Assembly (NCBI GenBank): GCA_964398915.1 | Contig: CAYNOR010000007.1 | Location: 47,154-111,153 of the forward strand | Source of the DNA: Tichowtungia sp964398915 | GTDB taxonomy: Bacteria > Verrucomicrobiota > Kiritimatiellia > Kiritimatiellales > Tichowtungiaceae | Direction of reading: 5' to 3' | Length of the DNA stretch: 64,000 nucleotides | Part shown: positions 60,298 through 64,000 of the stretch, one piece after another | Position numbering within the stretch: the stretch's first letter is position 1 | How the letters are laid out: each line of letters starts with the position of its first letter | Notes under the pieces: model-generated | What the model was told of the DNA's origin: nothing | Databases searched by the model: none | Seen by the model: only the letters and a program-made list of their open reading frames with translations | Made by a program: the position numbers and the translations under genes

Positions 60298-61184
60298 CTT
60301 TTCCGGCTCCGCTGTCTGAAAAATTTCATGAAGGCTTTATCGTAGGGTTCGCCTGTGAAGAGCTCGATGGTGTCAATGCCGGCCCGGCGCAGTGTGCGCT
60401 GTAATATTTCCCTCTGCTGTTCCTGGTTGAGCAGTAACGCGCTGCGCACAGCGGCGCTGGACGTATCAACGAGCGTCCGCCGTCCGCTTTCCGGGTCGCG
60501 CCACTCAATCAGCCCCGCTTTCGGCCAGACGCGCTCGTGCCGGTCGGCGATGGCTACAGCAATCAGATCGTGCCGGCGGGCCGTGATTTTAAGCGATTTA
60601 TCGCAATCTGACGGAAAGATAAAGTCGCTGATCAGAAAGGCGACGGCTTTGCGATGTGTCGTGTGATTAAGAAAATCGAGCGCAGGCCGTGCGTCGGTCT
60701 GCCGACTTTGAGGGATGTGATAAAGCACTTCCTGAATGATACGCAAGACATGCGATGCAGTGCCTTTGCAGGGCGGGATATATTTTTCGACCCGGTCGGA
60801 AAAGAGAATTAACCCGATGCGGTCGTTATTGCGTGTTGCGGAGAACGCGAGCATGGCGGCCGTTTCGGCGGCCAGGTCGCGCTTGAGCTGACCGGTGCTG
60901 CCGAAGTCGTTCGAACCGCTGATGTCGACAAGAAGCATAACTGTCATCTCGCGTTCTTCGACGAATTTTTTGATATGCGGCACGCCGGTCCGGGCGGTCA
61001 CGTTCCAGTCGATGGCGCGGATGTCATCACCGTGGACGTATTCACGCACCTCATCAAACTCCATCCCGCGTCCTTTGAAAACGCTGTGATAGCGTCCTGC
61101 AAAGACATCATTAACGGCGTGGCGGGTTCGGATTTCGATCCGCCGAACCTTCTTCAGCAACTCTTTATGATTTGTTGAGTTCAT
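60294..61184 (-). CDS. DUF58 VWA-like protein of the MoxR operon
   Basis: This 296-residue protein starts MNSTNHKELLKKVRRIEIRT; thirteen upstream codons are inside a repeat array and rejected. The DUF58 core is clear: GRYHSVFKGRGMEFDEVREY, DDIRAIDWNVTAR, FVEEREMTVMLLVDISGS, with a degenerate MIDAS. Proteins of this type bind MoxR AAA+ ATPases and recruit substrates or metal-loaded VWA proteins. It overlaps the lipoprotein gene by 4 bases and follows moxR across a heptamer element. Confidence 0.93.
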   Translation of the reverse strand: MNSTNHKELLKKVRRIEIRTRHAVNDVFAGRYHSVFKGRGMEFDEVREYVHGDDIRAIDWNVTARTGVPHIKKFVEEREMTVMLLVDISGSNDFGSTGQLKRDLAAETAAMLAFSATRNNDRIGLILFSDRVEKYIPPCKGTASHVLRIIQEVLYHIPQSRQTDARPALDFLNHTTHRKAVAFLISDFIFPSDCDKSLKITARRHDLIAVAIADRHERVWPKAGLIEWRDPESGRRTLVDTSSAAVRSALLLNQEQQREILQRTLRRAGIDTIELFTGEPYDKAFMKFFRQRSRKR

Positions 61185-61191
61185 AGTCACA

Positions 61192-61257
61192 AGTCTGAAT
61201 GTCGAAGGCCGAAAGTCAGACATTGGACTTTCAGACCTTTGACTTTTGACTCTTAGG
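61192..61257. repeat. Phased inverted repeat, 7-nt units, between moxR and the DUF58 gene
   Basis: The left arm (61192-61219) has units such as AGTCTGA and ATGTCGA. The right arm (61226-61257) has GACCTTT, GACTTTT and GACTCTT. The moxR stop lies in the right arm, so the element is within the transcript. Confidence 0.8.
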
Positions 61258-62239
61258 GTACCGGGATCGCGCTCAAGATCTTATCGATGATCATTTCGGA
61301 GGTCAGCTCCTCCGCTTCCGCTTCGTAGGAGACGATGATGCGGTGGCGCAGAATATCCGGGGCGATGGATTTGACGTCCTGCGGTGTTACATAGCCGCGG
61401 CCCTGAAGAAAGGCGTGGGCGCGGGCGCCGATAGTCAGCGCAATAGTGGCGCGCGGACTGGCACCGTAACGCAGGTATTCTTTGATTTTCAGACCGTATT
61501 TTTCCGGATCGCGCGTGGCAAAGACGATACTGAGGATGTAGTCCTTGATTTTATCGTCGGTGTAGATTTCGTCGATCATGCGTTGTGCGTTCAGGATGAC
61601 GGAGGGATCAATGACGGGATTAATCGTAATATCGGTGTCCGTGCGGGCCATGCGGTCGAGGATGCGGCGCTCTTCTTCGATGGTCGGATAATCGATTTTG
61701 AGCTTAAGCATAAAGCGGTCGACCTGCGCTTCGGGCAGCGGATAAGTGCCTTCCTGTTCGATGGGGTTCTCGGTGGCCATCACAAGAAACGGCTCGGGCA
61801 GGCGGAACGTCTGATCTCCGATGGTCACCTGATGTTCCTGCATTGCTTCGAGCAGGGCGCTTTGCACCTTGGGCGGTGCGCGGTTGATTTCGTCGGCCAG
61901 AATAATATTGGCGAATACCGGTCCTTTTTTGACAAAAAACTCGGATTCCTTCGGATTGTAAATCAAGGTTCCGGTCAGGTCGGCCGGCAGAAGATCCGGA
62001 GTGAACTGAATGCGATGGAACGAGGTCTTCAGTGCGGAGGCCAGTGTTTTAACGGTTAGAGTCTTTGCCAGCCCTGGAACGCCCTCGAGCAGAACGTGTC
62101 CATTGGACAGCATACCGATAATCAGCCGGTCGATGAGATAGTCCTGACCGACAATTACTTTTCCGATTTCCGCCTTAAGGGAATGGATGAAGGCACTCTG
62201 TTCGCGCACCTTCTGGTTAATCACTTCAATACCGACCAT
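61253..62239 (-). CDS. MoxR-family AAA+ ATPase
   Basis: This 328-residue ATPase of the MoxR (MRP) subgroup remodels or activates partners with VWA domains. Walker A is LLEGVPGLAKTLTVKTLA, Walker B ILADEINRAPPKVQSALLEA, sensor 1 VMATENPIEQEGTYPLPEAQ, followed by DRFMLKLKIDYP. It is the first gene of the bat operon and therefore reads with DUF58 and the VWA genes. Upstream (62240-62432) no ORF is seen. Confidence 0.96.
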   Translation of the reverse strand: MVGIEVINQKVREQSAFIHSLKAEIGKVIVGQDYLIDRLIIGMLSNGHVLLEGVPGLAKTLTVKTLASALKTSFHRIQFTPDLLPADLTGTLIYNPKESEFFVKKGPVFANIILADEINRAPPKVQSALLEAMQEHQVTIGDQTFRLPEPFLVMATENPIEQEGTYPLPEAQVDRFMLKLKIDYPTIEEERRILDRMARTDTDITINPVIDPSVILNAQRMIDEIYTDDKIKDYILSIVFATRDPEKYGLKIKEYLRYGASPRATIALTIGARAHAFLQGRGYVTPQDVKSIAPDILRHRIIVSYEAEAEELTSEMIIDKILSAIPVP

Positions 62240-62432
62240 ATTTAAATCTCCTATTTAATGGATTCGTGCAAAATAGACTATTTAACAGAGCAAAATGTTC
62301 AATCTTTTTTCATTGTAGTTCCATGGACGGTAAAAAAACAGTCCCGACTGGTGCTAAAAGGCGATTTTTCAAACTCAGGAAAAGAATCCGCTTTCATAGT
62401 TCATCCCTCATCCTCCATAATCCGCCCCCGTC

Positions 62433-62509
62433 ACCCCGGTAGCTCAGCTGGATAGAGCAGCGGATTTCTAATCCGCCGGTCACAGGTTCGAACCCTGTCC
62501 GGGGTACCA
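62433..62509 (+). tRNA. tRNA-Arg (anticodon TCT)
   Basis: 77 nt with encoded CCA (62507-62509). The acceptor ACCCCGG pairs with CCGGGGT. The anticodon loop TTTCTAA gives TCT, which reads AGA/AGG. The T arm is ACAGG-TTCGAAC-CCTGT. Confidence 0.97.
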
Positions 62510-62528
62510 ACCCGCCTTGGCGGCGGAA

Positions 62529-62556
62529 TTTCGAATAGCGAATGTCGAAATCTGAA
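62529..62556. repeat. Single-arm heptamer array after tRNA-Arg
   Basis: Four 7-nt units in register (TTTCGAA, TAGCGAA, TGTCGAA, ATCTGAA) lie between tRNA-Arg and alr. Confidence 0.65.
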
Positions 62557-62579
62557 AAAGGATCGCAACTGGAATTTTT

Positions 62580-63674
62580 ATGAATCATTCGTGGGTTGAA
62601 ATTGATTTAAACCGATTGCGGCAGAACGTACGTTCGTTGCGGGCGGCCATCCCTGAAAAAACCGCTGTCATGCTGGTGGTCAAAGCGGATGCGTACGGCC
62701 ACGGGCTTATTCCTATCGCAACGGCCGCTGCCGCAGAGGGAATCAATTGGTTTGCTGTCGCTTTTCTGGATGAGGCTCTCAAAATCCGTGCCTCGCTGCC
62801 GGAGGTTAATATTCTGGTGCTGGGGATGGTGCTTCCGGAGCATATTGATGAACTGTTCGAAAACCGTATTTTCCCTGTGGTTACCTGTCTTGAACACGGA
62901 TTGATGCTGGCTGAGGAGGCCCGCCGCAGAGGGAAAGTTCTTCTTGTGCACCTTAAGGTGGACACCGGCATGGGCCGTCTCGGTGTGCAATGGGACGAAG
63001 TCGGCGCCATGGTTAAAGTGCTGGATTCTGCCGGCGGGTTGGAATGGGCCGGTATTTGCAGTCATTTTGCCCGGGTTGATCCCGATCAGCCGGATCATGC
63101 TCTGGCGCAGGCTGAAAAATTCAACGAGGCATTAAAGCACATGCCCTCGACCGTTTTTAAACATCTTTCCAGCAGTCGCGCGGCGCTCTATTTTCCGGAC
63201 TGGGATCTGGACGGAGTTCGTCAGGGGATCGTACTTTACGGTTATGGCGCGACCGATCCTAAGGGACGGTTTCAAACCAAACCGGTGCTTCAGTGGAAAA
63301 CACGTGTGGTTCAGGTTAAAAAGGTTCCGGCTGACTTCGCGGTGGGGTATTACGGGACGTATCGCACGGAATACCCAACCCAGATTGCCACGCTGGCGGT
63401 GGGATATGCAGACGGCTATAATCGCGCCTTAAGCAATAAAGGCGATGTATTGATCGGCGGCCGGCGGTGTGCGGTGGTTGGCCGTGTCAGCATGAATTGG
63501 ATTGCGGCGGATGTGGGGCCGGATGCCAAAGTGAAAGTCGGCGATGAAGCGGTTTTGATCGGCGAACAAGGTGAGGAATCGGTCTGGGCAGATGAACTTT
63601 CAAAAATATGCCGGACGATTCCGTATGAAATTCTGACCAGTATCAACGCAGCTCTTGATCGCAAATACGTTTAA
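62580..63674 (+). CDS. alr: Alanine racemase
   Basis: This 364-residue PLP enzyme makes D-alanine for peptidoglycan. The PLP lysine is K35 in VVKADAYGHG. Substrate-site motifs include VDTGMGRLGV, ICSHFARVD, GIVLYGYGATD, VGYADGYNRALSNKG and VGRVSMNW. Length is standard. It starts after the heptamer array and a weak GGAAT site, and overlaps a small opposite gene by 4 bases at its end. Confidence 0.96.
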   Translation: MNHSWVEIDLNRLRQNVRSLRAAIPEKTAVMLVVKADAYGHGLIPIATAAAAEGINWFAVAFLDEALKIRASLPEVNILVLGMVLPEHIDELFENRIFPVVTCLEHGLMLAEEARRRGKVLLVHLKVDTGMGRLGVQWDEVGAMVKVLDSAGGLEWAGICSHFARVDPDQPDHALAQAEKFNEALKHMPSTVFKHLSSSRAALYFPDWDLDGVRQGIVLYGYGATDPKGRFQTKPVLQWKTRVVQVKKVPADFAVGYYGTYRTEYPTQIATLAVGYADGYNRALSNKGDVLIGGRRCAVVGRVSMNWIAADVGPDAKVKVGDEAVLIGEQGEESVWADELSKICRTIPYEILTSINAALDRKYV

Positions 63675-63880
63675 AGATCTTTTCCGAACCAGCGTTTTGA
63701 TGTGCCGATAATGATGCACAAGCCGGATATAAGGATCGCCGCGACCAAAGCCATTGATCGATAGCGTTGGATTTCTATGTCGTATGATGCGGGTTTGAGC
63801 AGAATATAAACGGCTATTCCGATAGAGAGAGTCACGGCGGAGACCCACCAGAGCCATGCGTGTCGACTGGGTTTAATCAT
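63671..63880 (-). CDS. Small membrane protein, two TM helices
   Basis: This ~69-residue protein starts MIKPSRHAWLWW (codons upstream are also Met: 63886 and 63889 are alternatives). Two TM segments (residues ~8-27 and ~40-58) are separated by a short polar loop, and a basic tail ends WFGKDL. No family is recognised. It is convergent with alr. Confidence 0.5.
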   Translation of the reverse strand: MIKPSRHAWLWWVSAVTLSIGIAVYILLKPASYDIEIQRYRSMALVAAILISGLCIIIGTSKRWFGKDL

Positions 63881-63889
63881 GAACATCAT

Positions 63890-64000
63890 AAGTTGGCAAA
63901 GCTTACTGATTTGTCATTTTTCTACAAGGGAAACTTTTTTCTGCGGGGTAGTGTCCTAAAAGTTCTGCAAAAAGAAAGGGTCATGGTATTTCCTGTTTAA
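63890..64000. other. Right-edge sequence without recognised gene
   Basis: No coding feature is visible. The string GGTAGTGTCCTAAAAGTTC at 63947-63965 looks like an insertion-sequence terminal repeat, but the transposase, if any, would lie beyond the window. Confidence 0.3.

Noticed and set aside
783..62556. CRISPR array as explanation of the periodic repeats
   Set aside because: Units are 7-10 nt without unique spacers of equal length, and no cas1/cas2 is present. The Cas4-like nuclease stands alone.
62258..62588. Short ORFs across tRNA-Arg
   Set aside because: They overlap the tRNA and the heptamer array on both strands; translated tRNA sequence is a common artefact.

Overview
The window is a dense, roughly 50-55% GC bacterial chromosome segment with about 53 protein genes, two tRNAs and no rRNA. 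The cell is Gram-negative: it has an RND heavy-metal pump with outer-membrane factor, a FadL-type porin, many lipoproteins with clear lipoboxes, and periplasmic cell-wall enzymes. Features that suggest the Kiritimatiellota/Verrucomicrobiota side of the PVC group are a GTP-type PEPCK, a Bat/MoxR operon, a NifU-NifS pair next to nadA, a flavodiiron-rubredoxin-reductase fusion, and a secreted beta-helix protein whose C-terminus carries an EFFRIR motif. This placement is an inference; no 16S or database comparison was available. The oxygen-detoxifying flavodiiron protein suggests an anaerobe or microaerophile.

Layout. 1-0.7 kb: end of a NodT-type outer-membrane factor, then a small lipoprotein. 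1-2.1 kb: rdgB, tRNA-Leu, and a small Cys-rich secreted protein. 2.1-7.4 kb: CusCBA-like metal efflux operon whose first Shine-Dalgarno lies in a long hairpin. 7.4-13 kb: TatD, an SH3 protein, a Fe-S PD-(D/E)XK nuclease, an MBL hydrolase, pckG. 12.8-21.8 kb: a receiver-kinase protein, a FadL porin and, divergently, an operon of an unusual ketosynthase, two sensor kinases and a Fis-type regulator. 22-27 kb: nadA, nifU, nifS, a nucleotidyltransferase with a truncated HEPN partner, purC, a Xer recombinase. 27-34 kb: SHOCT lipoprotein, rnc, flavodiiron fusion, rhomboid, L,D-transpeptidase, accA. 34-46 kb: D-aminoacylase-like enzyme, MFS transporter, AddA-like helicase-nuclease, amidase, K+ channel, EEP hydrolase, two surface proteins, ferritin, MutY. 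46.5-51.3 kb: rpsP-khpA-trmD, rny, 5-formyl-THF cyclo-ligase, rarA. 51.3-54.3 kb: repeat element, candidate ncRNA, beta-helix protein, VapBC. 54.3-62.2 kb: moxR-DUF58-lipoprotein-batA-batB-batC-like-batD on the minus strand. 62.4-63.9 kb: tRNA-Arg, alr and a small membrane protein.

Two signals run across the whole window and are not explained by gene annotation. First, many gene boundaries carry short arrays of 7-, 8-, 9- or 10-nt degenerate units. In the fuller copies a left arm faces a complementary right arm, making a phased inverted repeat. One copy lies in frame inside the AddA-like gene, one forms the signal-peptide region of batD, and several include stop codons of flanking genes. Second, the palindrome TTCCAA-N3-TTGGAA occurs four times perfectly and at least seven more times with one mismatch, nearly always inside unrelated genes. 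Chance predicts about 0.004 perfect copies in 64 kb. These two signals, plus the ketosynthase/two-kinase operon and the metal-pump leader hairpin, are the best candidates for undescribed biology.
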